Origin: DASRRB01 sp036732755
Lineage (GTDB): Bacteria > Planctomycetota > B15-G4 > SIAN01
Assembly: GCA_036732755.1 (NCBI GenBank)
Contig: DAINBU010000001.1
Coordinates: 109,378-173,377, forward strand
Length of the DNA: 64,000 nt
Direction: 5' to 3'
Both the position numbers and the translations under genes were made by a program. The notes under the pieces are model-generated. The model had not been told where the DNA came from. It made no database searches and worked only from the letters and a program-made list of their open reading frames with translations. This document shows positions 1 to 8,094 of the stretch, in pieces (positions within the stretch are counted from its first letter, which is position 1; each line of letters starts with the position of its first letter).

Positions 1-1260
1 GTAGATCGGCTGGTCGCGCTCCCAGTAGTTCTCGAGCGTCGTCGACGGGACGACCAGCTCCTCGTTCAGGAAGACGGTCACCCGGTCGCCCACCATCAGG
101 ATGCGGAAGTGGTTCCACTCGCCGGGCTTCTGGTCGGCGACGACGAGCGGCTTGTCGGCGTTCTTCTGGTTGTTGTAGAGGCCGCCCGAGCCGATCGGAT
201 TGTCCCAGATCTGCACCTGCGGGCTGCCGCGCAGGTAGATGCCGCTGTCGCCCGCCTTGTCGATCTTCCAGTCGACCCAGAGCTCGAAGTTGCGGTAGTC
301 CTTCGCCGTGCAGAGGCTCTGCCCTTTTCCGTCGTAGAGCAGGCAGCCGTTCACGATCGACCAGTGGTCGCGCATCTGCTGGTCGGCCGCGACCTGCGCC
401 GACTTCAGCGCGTCGGCGGCGAGGGCGCGGCGGCCGGGCGGCCCCTTGTCGGGGGAGACGAGCCCCTTCCAGCCGTTCAGGCCGCGGCCGTCGAAGAGCG
501 CGACGAAGCCGGGCGGCGCCGTGTTGTCGGCGGCGGGCGTCGCGAGGTCGGCGACCTTGAGATTGCGGTAGCGGACGAGGCTGCGGTGGCCGAGGAACCC
601 GATGTGGCCGCGCTCGCGCAACATGCCGGGGTGCTCGGCGAGGATTCCCGGGTCGGTCACCGCGTTCAGGTCGGCGTCGTTGCTGAGCACGCCGTTGATC
701 CAGACCTTGACATGACGGCCCACCGCCCAGATCTCCATGCGGTTCCAGTTGCCGGCGGGCTTCAGCGCCCCGCGCTTCACCGGGGAGACCTTGTAGATCG
801 AGCCGCAGTATTGGCCGGGGAGGAGCTTTTCGTACTGCGGGTCGAAGTCGTCGAGGACCTGCACCTCCATGCCGACGTAGGCGGCGTCGCCCTCGTAGGG
901 CGCCCGGATGCCGATGCCGTTGTTGCCGCCCGGCTCGGTCTGGAACTCGACGCTGAAGGCGAAGTCGCCGAACTCCTTCTCGAGGAAGAGGTTGCCGCCG
1001 CCGTCCTTCGGGCAGACGATCGCCCCGTCCTCGACGACGTAGCCGCGCCCGTCGCCCCCGACGAGCTTCCACCCGGCGAGCGTCTTGCCGTCGAAGCAGG
1101 AGACGAGGCGGCTCGCGAAACTCGACGGGTCGCTCGGCGTCGGCCGGCTGCTCGCCGGACCGGCCAGCACAGGCGGCGGCCCGCCGACGTCGGCCGAGGG
1201 CTCGCTGCAGCCGGTGAAAGCGGCGAACGCGACGAGCAGCGCGAGAGGGAGCGATCGCAT
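1..1260 (-). CDS. Tandem DUF1080 (3-keto-disaccharide hydrolase-like) lipoprotein, 3' end outside window
   Basis: The minus-strand frame is open from an ATG at 1260 to the left edge, giving 420 residues with no stop, so the C-terminus is missing. The N-terminus is a lipoprotein signal ending in FTGC (Cys18), followed by a Pro/Ser linker. Two DUF1080 beta-sandwich domains follow: the first begins near FDGKTLAGWK (about residue 56), the second near FDGRGLNGWKG (about residue 253). Family hallmarks are visible in both, GGNNGIGIRAP in the first and AGDSGIYLRG followed by VQIWD in the second. The family is very abundant in planctomycetes and includes 3-keto-glycoside hydrolases acting in sugar catabolism. 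A secreted, membrane-anchored role in glycan breakdown is inferred. The gene is divergent from the coiled-coil lipoprotein at 1385. The family call is secure; the substrate is unknown. Confidence 0.88.
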   Translation of the reverse strand, partial: MRSLPLALLVAFAAFTGCSEPSADVGGPPPVLAGPASSRPTPSDPSSFASRLVSCFDGKTLAGWKLVGGDGRGYVVEDGAIVCPKDGGGNLFLEKEFGDFAFSVEFQTEPGGNNGIGIRAPYEGDAAYVGMEVQVLDDFDPQYEKLLPGQYCGSIYKVSPVKRGALKPAGNWNRMEIWAVGRHVKVWINGVLSNDADLNAVTDPGILAEHPGMLRERGHIGFLGHRSLVRYRNLKVADLATPAADNTAPPGFVALFDGRGLNGWKGLVSPDKGPPGRRALAADALKSAQVAADQQMRDHWSIVNGCLLYDGKGQSLCTAKDYRNFELWVDWKIDKAGDSGIYLRGSPQVQIWDNPIGSGGLYNNQKNADKPLVVADQKPGEWNHFRILMVGDRVTVFLNEELVVPSTTLENYWERDQPIY

Positions 1261-1384
1261 CCGCTTCTCCGAGGCGGGACGGGAATCGGCGGGGCGATCA
1301 TGCGAGCGGCTGCAGCGGCGCGCAACGGAGCGCCGATATGCTCGCGTCGTCGGAAGGGTCCGGTCCCGAGGAGGAGGAACTCGC

Positions 1385-2185
1385 ATGCGTCGCCCGCTCG
1401 TCCCCGCCGTCTTCCTGGTCTGCTGCGCCGTCGGCTGCGATTCGATGACGACGAAGGATCCGGCGACCCCGGCCGAAGCGCCGGCGACGGGCGCAGCGCC
1501 GCAGGCGGGTGCGCCGGGTGCGCCGAGTCCGGCGGGCGCCTCCGCGCCGGCGCCCGCGGCGCAGGCGGCGCCGAGCGCCGAAGACTTGAAGCAGAAGGCC
1601 GAGGACGCCGCGGCGCAGCTCGAGCTGGCCCGGATCAAGCTCGACCGCGCGAACATGGACGCCGACCAGCAGCGGATCGACGGCGCGGCGGCGGTGCAGA
1701 AGGCGCAGTTCGAGCTCTCCGTCGCGAACAAGGCGCGCGACCACTACGTGAACGTCGAGATGCCGCAGAAGAGCGCGCGCGCCCAGCTCGACCTGCAGCA
1801 GGCGAAGGACTCGCTCACCGAGCAGGAGGAGGAGCTGCAGCAGCTCGAGCTCATGTACTCGAAGGATGATCTCGCCGACAAGACCAAGGAGATCGTGCTG
1901 GCGCGCTCGAAGCGGCGCCTCGAGCGGCTGCGGCAGAACCTCGTGCTGCAGCAGAAGGACCTCGACGACCTCGTGAACGTCCAGCAGCCCGAAGCGCTCC
2001 GCAAGCTCGAGGCGGCCGTCACCGACAAGACCGGCGACCTGCGTCGAGCGGAGTTCGGGCTGCGCAGCGGACAGATCGACAAGGACCTGGCGGTCAAGAC
2101 GCAGCAGAACGAGGTCAACAAGCTCGTTCGCGAGATCGACAAGGCGAAGCAGAAGGCGGCCCATCCTGAAGCGGGCGCGCAGTGA
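1385..2185 (+). CDS. Coiled-coil lipoprotein of unknown function
   Basis: A 266-residue protein. The ATG at 1385 is preceded by GAGGAGGAAC, a good ribosome site, and immediately starts a lipoprotein signal with lipobox AVGC (Cys18); longer in-frame starts upstream would bury this signal. An Ala/Pro-rich linker covers about residues 25-65. The rest, about 65-262, is strongly charged heptad-like helix rich in Lys, Glu, Gln and Leu, with segments such as QEEELQQLELMYSKDDLADK, and should form a long coiled coil. No enzyme motif is visible. It lies 7 nt upstream of the toroid-repeat gene at 2193, so the two are probably co-transcribed. A periplasmic spacer or scaffold role is a guess from shape only. 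Confidence 0.8.
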   Translation: MRRPLVPAVFLVCCAVGCDSMTTKDPATPAEAPATGAAPQAGAPGAPSPAGASAPAPAAQAAPSAEDLKQKAEDAAAQLELARIKLDRANMDADQQRIDGAAAVQKAQFELSVANKARDHYVNVEMPQKSARAQLDLQQAKDSLTEQEEELQQLELMYSKDDLADKTKEIVLARSKRRLERLRQNLVLQQKDLDDLVNVQQPEALRKLEAAVTDKTGDLRRAEFGLRSGQIDKDLAVKTQQNEVNKLVREIDKAKQKAAHPEAGAQ

Positions 2186-2192
2186 CGCGGCC

Positions 2193-3383
2193 GTGAGTCC
2201 TCTCCGGATCCTCGCGCCGGGAGCGGCGCTCGCGTTCGCGGCGGCGCTCGGTGCGCCGCAGGACGCGGGAACGCCGCCGGCCGGCGGCGCCGCTCCCGCC
2301 GTCGCGAAGGCGCCGTCGCTCGACGCGACCGTCGCCGACGCCGTCGCGAAGGGCGTCGCCTACCTGCGCTCGGCGCAGGAGAAGGACGGCAGCTTCGGCA
2401 CGCCGCGCAACGTGATGTTCAACGAGTCGTTCGCGACGCTCCACACCTACGAGGCGTGGACCTACGCGACGACCGGGCTTTGCGCGATGGCGCTGGCCGA
2501 GGGCGGGACGACGGCGGCCGACGAGGTCGCCCTCGACAAGGCCGTCGACGGGCTGCTGAAGCGTCCGCTCCCCAGGCGCGTCTCGGATTGGGACACCGAC
2601 AATGTCTGGGCCTACGTCTACGGCGTGCAGGCGTTCGCGCGCCTCCTCCCGCTGGAGCGCTTCGCGAAGGACCCGCGCCGGCCGGCGATGGTGGCGCGCG
2701 CGACGGAGCTGATCGCGGCGCTCGAGCGCTGGCAGACGCCGTTCGGCGGCTGGGCCTACTACGACTTCGACGCGACCACCATCCCGCCGGTCTGGACCAC
2801 GTCGTTCACGACCGCGGCCGCGGTGATCGGCCTGCTCGACGCGGAGAAGGCGGGGCTCGAGGTCGACCCGCGCATGCTGAACAAGGCGCTCGCGTGCGTC
2901 GCGCACGCCCGCCTGCCGACCGGCGCCTTCACCTACAACGTGAGCGCGGTGAGCTCGCCGGCGAACCTCGAGTTCATCGACCAGGTGAAGGGGTCGCTCG
3001 GCCGCATCCAGGTCGGGAACGTCGCGCTGGTGCGCGGTGGCCTGCTCGAACCGAAGGTGGTGAAGCAGGGGCTCGAGCAGTTCTTCGAGCACCACCGCTT
3101 CCTCGCGGTCGCCCGCAAGAAGCCGATCCCCCACGAGTCGTGGTACGCGGTCGCCGCCTACTTCTTCCTGTTCGGCCACTACTACGCGAGCGAGGCGATC
3201 GAGCTGCTGCCGACCGACCAGCGCGCGCCGTTCGCGAAGCAGCTGCAGCAGAAGCTGCTCGAGATCCAGGAGGAGGACGGCGCGTTCTGGGACTTCCACA
3301 TCAGCGAGTACACGCGCTCCTACGGGACGGCGTTCGCCGTGCTCGCGCTGCAGCGCACGCGCCGCGCGACCAGCAGCCGCTGA
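2193..3383 (+). CDS. Secreted prenyltransferase/squalene-oxidase-repeat (alpha/alpha-toroid) protein
   Basis: A 396-residue protein. The start is a GTG at 2193, 7 nt after the previous stop, with only a weak ribosome site, suggesting coupling to the upstream lipoprotein gene. The N-terminus is a hydrophobic signal ending near LGAPQ. The body contains repeats typical of the terpene-cyclase-like alpha/alpha toroid: AQEKDGSFG, a GGWAYYDFDATTIPPVWTTS segment and a C-terminal QW-like repeat EEDGAFWDFHISEYTRSYGT followed by AFAVLAL. It lacks the DxDD motif of true squalene-hopene cyclases, so a cyclase reaction is unlikely. Such secreted toroid proteins are common in planctomycetes and have no established role. 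Two other proteins in this window (11087 and 47807) carry a related fold. Confidence 0.85.
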   Translation: MSPLRILAPGAALAFAAALGAPQDAGTPPAGGAAPAVAKAPSLDATVADAVAKGVAYLRSAQEKDGSFGTPRNVMFNESFATLHTYEAWTYATTGLCAMALAEGGTTAADEVALDKAVDGLLKRPLPRRVSDWDTDNVWAYVYGVQAFARLLPLERFAKDPRRPAMVARATELIAALERWQTPFGGWAYYDFDATTIPPVWTTSFTTAAAVIGLLDAEKAGLEVDPRMLNKALACVAHARLPTGAFTYNVSAVSSPANLEFIDQVKGSLGRIQVGNVALVRGGLLEPKVVKQGLEQFFEHHRFLAVARKKPIPHESWYAVAAYFFLFGHYYASEAIELLPTDQRAPFAKQLQQKLLEIQEEDGAFWDFHISEYTRSYGTAFAVLALQRTRRATSSR

Positions 3384-3466
3384 CGCGGCGCGCGCCGCCT
3401 TCCCCGCCTCGCCGCTTCGCGTAAGCTCCGCGCCCCGGTCTGCGCGCCGGGTGCGGAGTCCTGACG

Positions 3467-4618
3467 ATGCGGATGCTCGTGCTCGGCGCCGGCCTGCAGG
3501 GATCGGCGGCGGCCTTCGATCTCCTGCAGCAGAAAGACGTCGAGGAGGTGCGCCTCGCCGACGTCTCGATCGGGAAGCTCCGGCCCTTCCTCCAGCCCTT
3601 CCTCGCGGACGGGAAGGGCCGGCTGACGACGATCGAGCTCGACGTCAAGGACGAGGCGGCGGTGAAGCGCGCGCTCCAAGGCGTCGACGCGGCGCTCTCG
3701 GCGGTGCCCTACTACCTGAACGGTCCGCTCGCGGCGCTCGCCGCGGCGGCGGGCGTCCACTGGTGCGACCTCGGCGGCAAGACGGAGATCGTCTTCGAGC
3801 AGAAGAAGCTGGCGCCGCTCGCCGAGAAGAAGGGGATCACGATCGTCCCCGACTGCGGGCTCGCGCCGGGCCTCGTGAACGTCCTGGCCGAGGCGGCGAT
3901 CAAGAAGCTCGACGTGGTCGACTCGTGCCGTCTCTTCGTGGGCGGGCTGCCGCAGAAGCCCGAGCCGCCGCTCAACTACCAACTGGTCTATTCGCTCGAG
4001 GGCGTGCTCGACTACTACACGTCCGATTCGTTCGTGCTGGAGAACGGGCGGCCGGCGAAGCGCGCCGCGCTCTCCGAGCTCGAGCCGGTCGACTTCGCGC
4101 CGCCGCTCGGCCGCCTCGAGGCGTTCCACACGGCCGGCGGCCTCTCGACCATGAGCTTCAAGTACGAGGGGAAGATCGGCCGCATGGAGTACAAGACGCT
4201 GCGCTACCCCGGCCATGCGAAGATCATGGAGGCGCTGCGCGACCTCGGCTTCTTCTCGTCGGAGGAGGTCGACGTGAAGGGCGCGCGCGTGAAGCCGCGC
4301 GACCTCGTGATCTCCGTGCTGCGGCCGAAGCTCGACAAGCCTCGCGGCCGCGACCTCGTCGCGCTGCGCGTCGTCTGCGAAGGGAAGCGGGCCGGCGCGC
4401 CGGCGCGCGCCGGCTTCGAGCTGGTCGATGCCTACGACGTGGAGAACGGCATCAGCGCGATGATGCGGACGACCGGGTACTCGCTGTCCGTGACCGCCCA
4501 GATGCAGGTCCGCAAGGAGATCGCTCCGGCCGGCGTCTGGACTCCCGACGAGTGCGTGCCGGCCGACCCATACCTCGCGGCGCTCGCTCGACGCGGCATC
4601 CGGGTCCGCGAGATCTGA
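3467..4618 (+). CDS. Saccharopine dehydrogenase-family NAD(P)-dependent oxidoreductase
   Basis: A 383-residue soluble protein with an N-terminal Rossmann dinucleotide site, VLGAGLQGSAAA at residues 5-16, and the usual saccharopine-reductase layout: ALSAVPYYLN after the first beta-alpha units and the GLAPGLVNVLA segment near residue 140. Family members oxidise or reduce amino-acid adducts such as saccharopine, or act as L-lysine dehydrogenases. The length fits the single-domain bacterial lysine-dehydrogenase-like group. The ATG at 3467 has GGAG about 8 nt upstream. The next gene (pirin) starts 13 nt after the stop, so they form an operon. The substrate cannot be read from sequence; no other lysine-pathway genes are nearby. 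Confidence 0.88.
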   Translation: MRMLVLGAGLQGSAAAFDLLQQKDVEEVRLADVSIGKLRPFLQPFLADGKGRLTTIELDVKDEAAVKRALQGVDAALSAVPYYLNGPLAALAAAAGVHWCDLGGKTEIVFEQKKLAPLAEKKGITIVPDCGLAPGLVNVLAEAAIKKLDVVDSCRLFVGGLPQKPEPPLNYQLVYSLEGVLDYYTSDSFVLENGRPAKRAALSELEPVDFAPPLGRLEAFHTAGGLSTMSFKYEGKIGRMEYKTLRYPGHAKIMEALRDLGFFSSEEVDVKGARVKPRDLVISVLRPKLDKPRGRDLVALRVVCEGKRAGAPARAGFELVDAYDVENGISAMMRTTGYSLSVTAQMQVRKEIAPAGVWTPDECVPADPYLAALARRGIRVREI

Positions 4619-4631
4619 ACGGAGGCGAGCG

Positions 4632-5351
4632 ATGGTCCGGGTGCGACGGAGCGGCGAGCGCGGCGTGACCGAGATCGGCTGGCTCGACAGCCGCCACACC
4701 TTCTCCTTCGGCGAGTACCGCGACCCGGGGCACGTCCGCTTCCGCTCGCTGCGCGTGATCAACGAGGACCGCGTCGCGCCGCGCTCCGGCTTCCCGACCC
4801 ATCCGCACGCCGACATGGAGATCGTCACCTACGTCGTCTCCGGCGCGCTGCACCACCAGGACAGCATGGGGAACGGCTCGACGATCACGCCCGGCGAGGT
4901 CCAGCGCATGAGCGCCGGCACCGGCATCGAGCACAGCGAGGTGAACTCCTCGTCCACGGAGCCGGTGCACCTGCTCCAGATCTGGATCTTCCCGGAGCGG
5001 CGCGGCCTCGCGCCCGGCTACGAGCAGAAGCGCTTCCCCGACGCCGAGCGGCGCGGCCGGTTGCGCCTCGTCGCGGCGCGCGACGGGCGCGACGGCGCCG
5101 TCACGATCCACCAGGACGCCGCGATCTGGGCGGCGACGCTGCCGGCCGGCGCGCGCGTCGAGCATGCGCTCGCGCGCGGGCGGGGCGCCTGGCTGCAGCT
5201 GATCCGCGGCGAGCTCGACGTCACGACGGACGGCGGCGCGACCGCGGCGACGCGTCTCGCGGCGGGGGACGGGGCGGCGATCGAGGACGCGTCGAACCTC
5301 GCGATCCAGGCGGCCGCCGAGGCGGAGCTCCTGCTCTTCGACCTCGCCTGA
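4632..5351 (+). CDS. Pirin family protein (bicupin)
   Basis: A 239-residue protein whose N-terminal cupin is a textbook pirin domain: WLDSRHTFSFGEYRDP, then FPTHPHADMEIVTYVVSGAL and GTGIEHSEVN. The predicted iron ligands His57, His59, His101 and Glu103 are all present. A second, less conserved cupin follows from about residue 140. Bacterial pirins of the YhhW type show quercetin 2,3-dioxygenase activity or act as redox-sensing regulators; the physiological substrate here is unknown. GGAGG lies about 7 nt before the ATG. The gene is downstream of, and probably co-transcribed with, the saccharopine-dehydrogenase-like gene, and it converges with the minus-strand gene ending at 5377. Confidence 0.93.
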   Translation: MVRVRRSGERGVTEIGWLDSRHTFSFGEYRDPGHVRFRSLRVINEDRVAPRSGFPTHPHADMEIVTYVVSGALHHQDSMGNGSTITPGEVQRMSAGTGIEHSEVNSSSTEPVHLLQIWIFPERRGLAPGYEQKRFPDAERRGRLRLVAARDGRDGAVTIHQDAAIWAATLPAGARVEHALARGRGAWLQLIRGELDVTTDGGATAATRLAAGDGAAIEDASNLAIQAAAEAELLLFDLA

Positions 5352-5376
5352 CCGGGACGCTTCGCGAGCGATCAGC

Positions 5377-6900
5377 TCACTGCAGCGTCTTGATCTTCAT
5401 CTTGGAGATGCGGAGCTTCGTGCCGGGATTGACCTCGAAGCCGATGGCGCCCTTGCGCGCCTTGTTCCACGGCAGCGTCTCCTTGATCTCGCCGCTCTGG
5501 AGGTCGTCCTCGAGGAAGCGCCAGGTGAACTGGTCGCCGATGACGGCGAAGCGCACCTTGGTCAGCTTGCCCGGCTGCACGTTCTGCGACTGGCCCTCCG
5601 TCTCGAGCCGCCGGCACGGCGTCGCCTCGGTCGCGCGGCTGCCGAGGTGGAAGTAGAGGATCACGACGCCCTTGTCGATCGTGAACTCGAGGTCGACCAC
5701 GAAGTTGCGCGGCGACTCGAGGTCGAGGATCGAGACGATCGTCGCCTTCTTGCCGCCCTCCGCGCCGCCGTCGATCTCGAGCCCGCCGTTGAGCGCCTGG
5801 AAGCGCTTGGGGTTCCACTTGGTCGCCTGCGGCGGGGTGAGCAGGTCGGTCTGCGACGCGTTCTCGATCGCGGACGAGTCGCCGCCCATGAAGAGCTGCA
5901 CGGCCGTGCGGTCGCCCGCCTCGGCGACCTCCTTGTAGAGCGGCTGGAAGAAGTTCCGGTCGTCCTGGCTCTTGGTGGCGGCCTCCGCCTTGACCGCGGC
6001 CTCGAGCATCCCGCGCAGCTCGTCCTCCGCCTGGTAGTAGCGGTTGAGCGCGAGGCGCGGCTGGCTCGCGTTGCCGTTGGCGAAGGCGATCGATTCGTCG
6101 TGGAGCTTGGTGGCGTAGAGGTGCGAGCACTCCGCGACCGCGTCCTTCACGCGCTTCTTGAACGTCTCGGTCCCGATCTCCATGCGCGACAGCTCGGAGA
6201 GCTTGGTCTGCATGTCGCGGACGTTCTCGACGTTGAGCCCCGCCGCGTTCTTGAGCCCCGCCTCGACGCCGGCGAGCTTGTCCTCCATGTCCTTCATCTG
6301 CTGGCTCTGCTCGAGGAGCACGCGCGACTTGGTGATCGCGCTCTGCGTCTCGGTGCGGTAGTCCTCGTCGTGCTCCCAGATCTCCTTGTGGGAGTCGGCC
6401 CAGGTGAGGATCTCCTGGGCCGCCTTCGCGCCGTTCACGTCGTTGGCCACGATGCGGTCGCGGATGTAGGTGATGAACTCGCGCTGCGACTGCTGGAGCG
6501 CGGCGAGGGTGGCGGCCTCGGCCTTGTGCTTGCCGTTGACGACGATCACGACGATGAGCACGAGGACCATCAGGCCGCCCGCGATGCCGAAGCCGATCTT
6601 GACGATCGGCTCGACCGTCGGCTTCTCGAGCAGCTCGGGGTGGTGGAGATGCGCGTGCTGCGCGGCGTGCGCCGCGGCGACCTGCTTCGCGGTCAGCCGC
6701 GAGGCCGCGCGGCCCTGCGCCGCGCGCGGAGCGGGAGCGGGCGGCAGCGCCGCGGCGCGTGCCGGCGCGCGTGCCGCGGGGCGCGCCTTCGCGCGCGACG
6801 GGATGATCTCCTCCGGCTCCTCCGGCGGCGCGCAGTTCGGGCAGTCGGGCGCGCTCGGCGTCGGCGTGTACTTCTTCCCGCAGTTCTCGCAGATGGCCAT
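5377..6900 (-). CDS. Zinc-ribbon, single-TM protein with C-terminal DUF1080-like beta-sandwich
   Basis: A 507-residue protein. The N-terminus has a zinc ribbon, CENC at residues 4-7 and CPNC at 20-23, with no signal peptide. A Pro/Ala/Arg-rich stretch follows, then one transmembrane helix (about 103-121, GGLMVLVLIVVIVV). Residues 125-340 are helical and charged. The C-terminal 140 residues have the pattern of the DUF1080/LamG concanavalin fold (LNGGLEIDGG, VVDLEFTIDKG, FAVIGDQFTWRFLEDDLQSG, GAIGFEVNPGTKLRISKMKI), which is my inference. The expected topology is ribbon in the cytoplasm and the remainder outside. It is the last gene of the minus-strand TPR/toroid cluster, 56 nt after the previous gene. 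Function unknown. Confidence 0.82.
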   Translation of the reverse strand: MAICENCGKKYTPTPSAPDCPNCAPPEEPEEIIPSRAKARPAARAPARAAALPPAPAPRAAQGRAASRLTAKQVAAAHAAQHAHLHHPELLEKPTVEPIVKIGFGIAGGLMVLVLIVVIVVNGKHKAEAATLAALQQSQREFITYIRDRIVANDVNGAKAAQEILTWADSHKEIWEHDEDYRTETQSAITKSRVLLEQSQQMKDMEDKLAGVEAGLKNAAGLNVENVRDMQTKLSELSRMEIGTETFKKRVKDAVAECSHLYATKLHDESIAFANGNASQPRLALNRYYQAEDELRGMLEAAVKAEAATKSQDDRNFFQPLYKEVAEAGDRTAVQLFMGGDSSAIENASQTDLLTPPQATKWNPKRFQALNGGLEIDGGAEGGKKATIVSILDLESPRNFVVDLEFTIDKGVVILYFHLGSRATEATPCRRLETEGQSQNVQPGKLTKVRFAVIGDQFTWRFLEDDLQSGEIKETLPWNKARKGAIGFEVNPGTKLRISKMKIKTLQ

Positions 6901-6956
6901 GGAAGGTTCCTGACGGTCCTCTCAGCCGGGGTTTTGGATCGGGGCGCCCGCGCGAC

Positions 6957-8051
6957 TCAGGACTTGAGAAGCCGCGAGGTCGGGAACAGCCGCTTCAGGT
7001 CATCCTGCCGCTTCTGGGCGCGCTCGACCAGCGCGGCCTTGCGGTCCTTGTTGTTCTCGAGATCGGCGAGCGCCTGGAGGCAGCGCGCCGAGCCGGCGAG
7101 CGCGCGCTCGAGCTCCTCGGGCGGCTCGGCCGGCGCGGGCGCGTCGACGACGACGGCGCGCAGGTAGGCGAGCAGCCCCTCCTCGAGCGCGTCGACGTCC
7201 TTCTTGCCGACCGCGCCGTCCCACCAGGCGTCGCCGAGGCCGTTCCACGCGCCGGCGGAGACGAGCGGCGGCGGCCGCTTCTCGAGGAGCTCGCGGTAGC
7301 GCTTGACCGCGTCGTCCTTCTTGCCGGCGCCCTGGAGCGCGCGCGCCACGCCGAGCTGCGCGGCCGCCACGTAGTCGGCCGGCATCTCCTTCACGACGGC
7401 GACGCGCTCGTAGGCGGTCTGCGCGTCGGCGAACTTCTTCTGCCCCTCGAGCGCGCGGCCGCGCAGCAGGTCGAGCGCGGCGAGCTGCGCGGCGTCGGCG
7501 TTGGCGCTGCGCGCGTCGCTGGTCATCTCGTCGACGGCGCGCAGCGCGCCGCCCGGGTCGTTGCGGGCGAGCAGCGCGAGCACGAGCCAGCTGCCGCCGC
7601 CCAGGAGGTAGCGCCCGTTCGGGTAGCTCTTGGCGAGCTCGCGCCACGTCGCGAGCGCCTTGTCGTCGTCGCCCTTCACCTCGCAGACGCGCGCGAGCTC
7701 GAAGAGGACCTCCTGGCGGAGGGGCGCGCGCATCTTCTTGTCGGCGGCGAGCCGCTCGAGGGCGGCGATCCCCTCGTCGCGCTTGCCCTCGGCGAACTGC
7801 TGGCGGGCGGCGTCGAACTCCTTGGCGCCGCCGTACTGCACGCTCGAGACGGAGGTCCATGCCACCGTCTCGGTCTTCTTGCCGACCGCGAGCACGCAGC
7901 CGGCCGCCTCGGCCGCCTGGACCTTGCCGCTGCGCGTCGTGCCGTCGCGCATCACGAGGGTGTCGTCGTCGGCGCCCGGTCCGCCGCGTCCGCCGGGCAG
8001 GACGGCGAGGAAAGCGACCGTCATGAGGTTCATGGGCATGGGCCTCAGCAT
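6957..8051 (-). CDS. Secreted TPR protein with N-terminal LSm-like domain
   Basis: A 364-residue protein. The first part is a short hydrophobic leader (several ATG candidates: 8051, 8039, 8033; the last has GAGG 9 nt upstream and may be the true start). Next is a small beta domain, DTLVMRDGTTRSGKVQAAEA through VSSVQYGG, resembling the LSm/SH3-like domains of planctomycete envelope proteins. From about residue 70 the protein is an array of TPR-type helix pairs (FAEGKRDEGIAALERLA, KGDDDKALATWRELAKSYPN, GKKDDAVKRYRELLEKRPP). It sits between the giant TPR protein and the zinc-ribbon protein with gaps of 43 and 56 nt, so it is part of one operon. A role in an envelope assembly is inferred; no catalytic motif is seen. 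Confidence 0.83.
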   Translation of the reverse strand: MLRPMPMNLMTVAFLAVLPGGRGGPGADDDTLVMRDGTTRSGKVQAAEAAGCVLAVGKKTETVAWTSVSSVQYGGAKEFDAARQQFAEGKRDEGIAALERLAADKKMRAPLRQEVLFELARVCEVKGDDDKALATWRELAKSYPNGRYLLGGGSWLVLALLARNDPGGALRAVDEMTSDARSANADAAQLAALDLLRGRALEGQKKFADAQTAYERVAVVKEMPADYVAAAQLGVARALQGAGKKDDAVKRYRELLEKRPPPLVSAGAWNGLGDAWWDGAVGKKDVDALEEGLLAYLRAVVVDAPAPAEPPEELERALAGSARCLQALADLENNKDRKAALVERAQKRQDDLKRLFPTSRLLKS

Positions 8052-8094
8052 GGAGATGTCGGATCCGTCGGTCGGTTCGCGAAGGGCGCGGCGA

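Noticed and set aside
2193..3383. Squalene-hopene cyclase or other hopanoid enzyme.
   Set aside because: The toroid repeats are present, but the catalytic DxDD motif is missing, a signal peptide is present, the protein is too short, and no isoprenoid genes are nearby.
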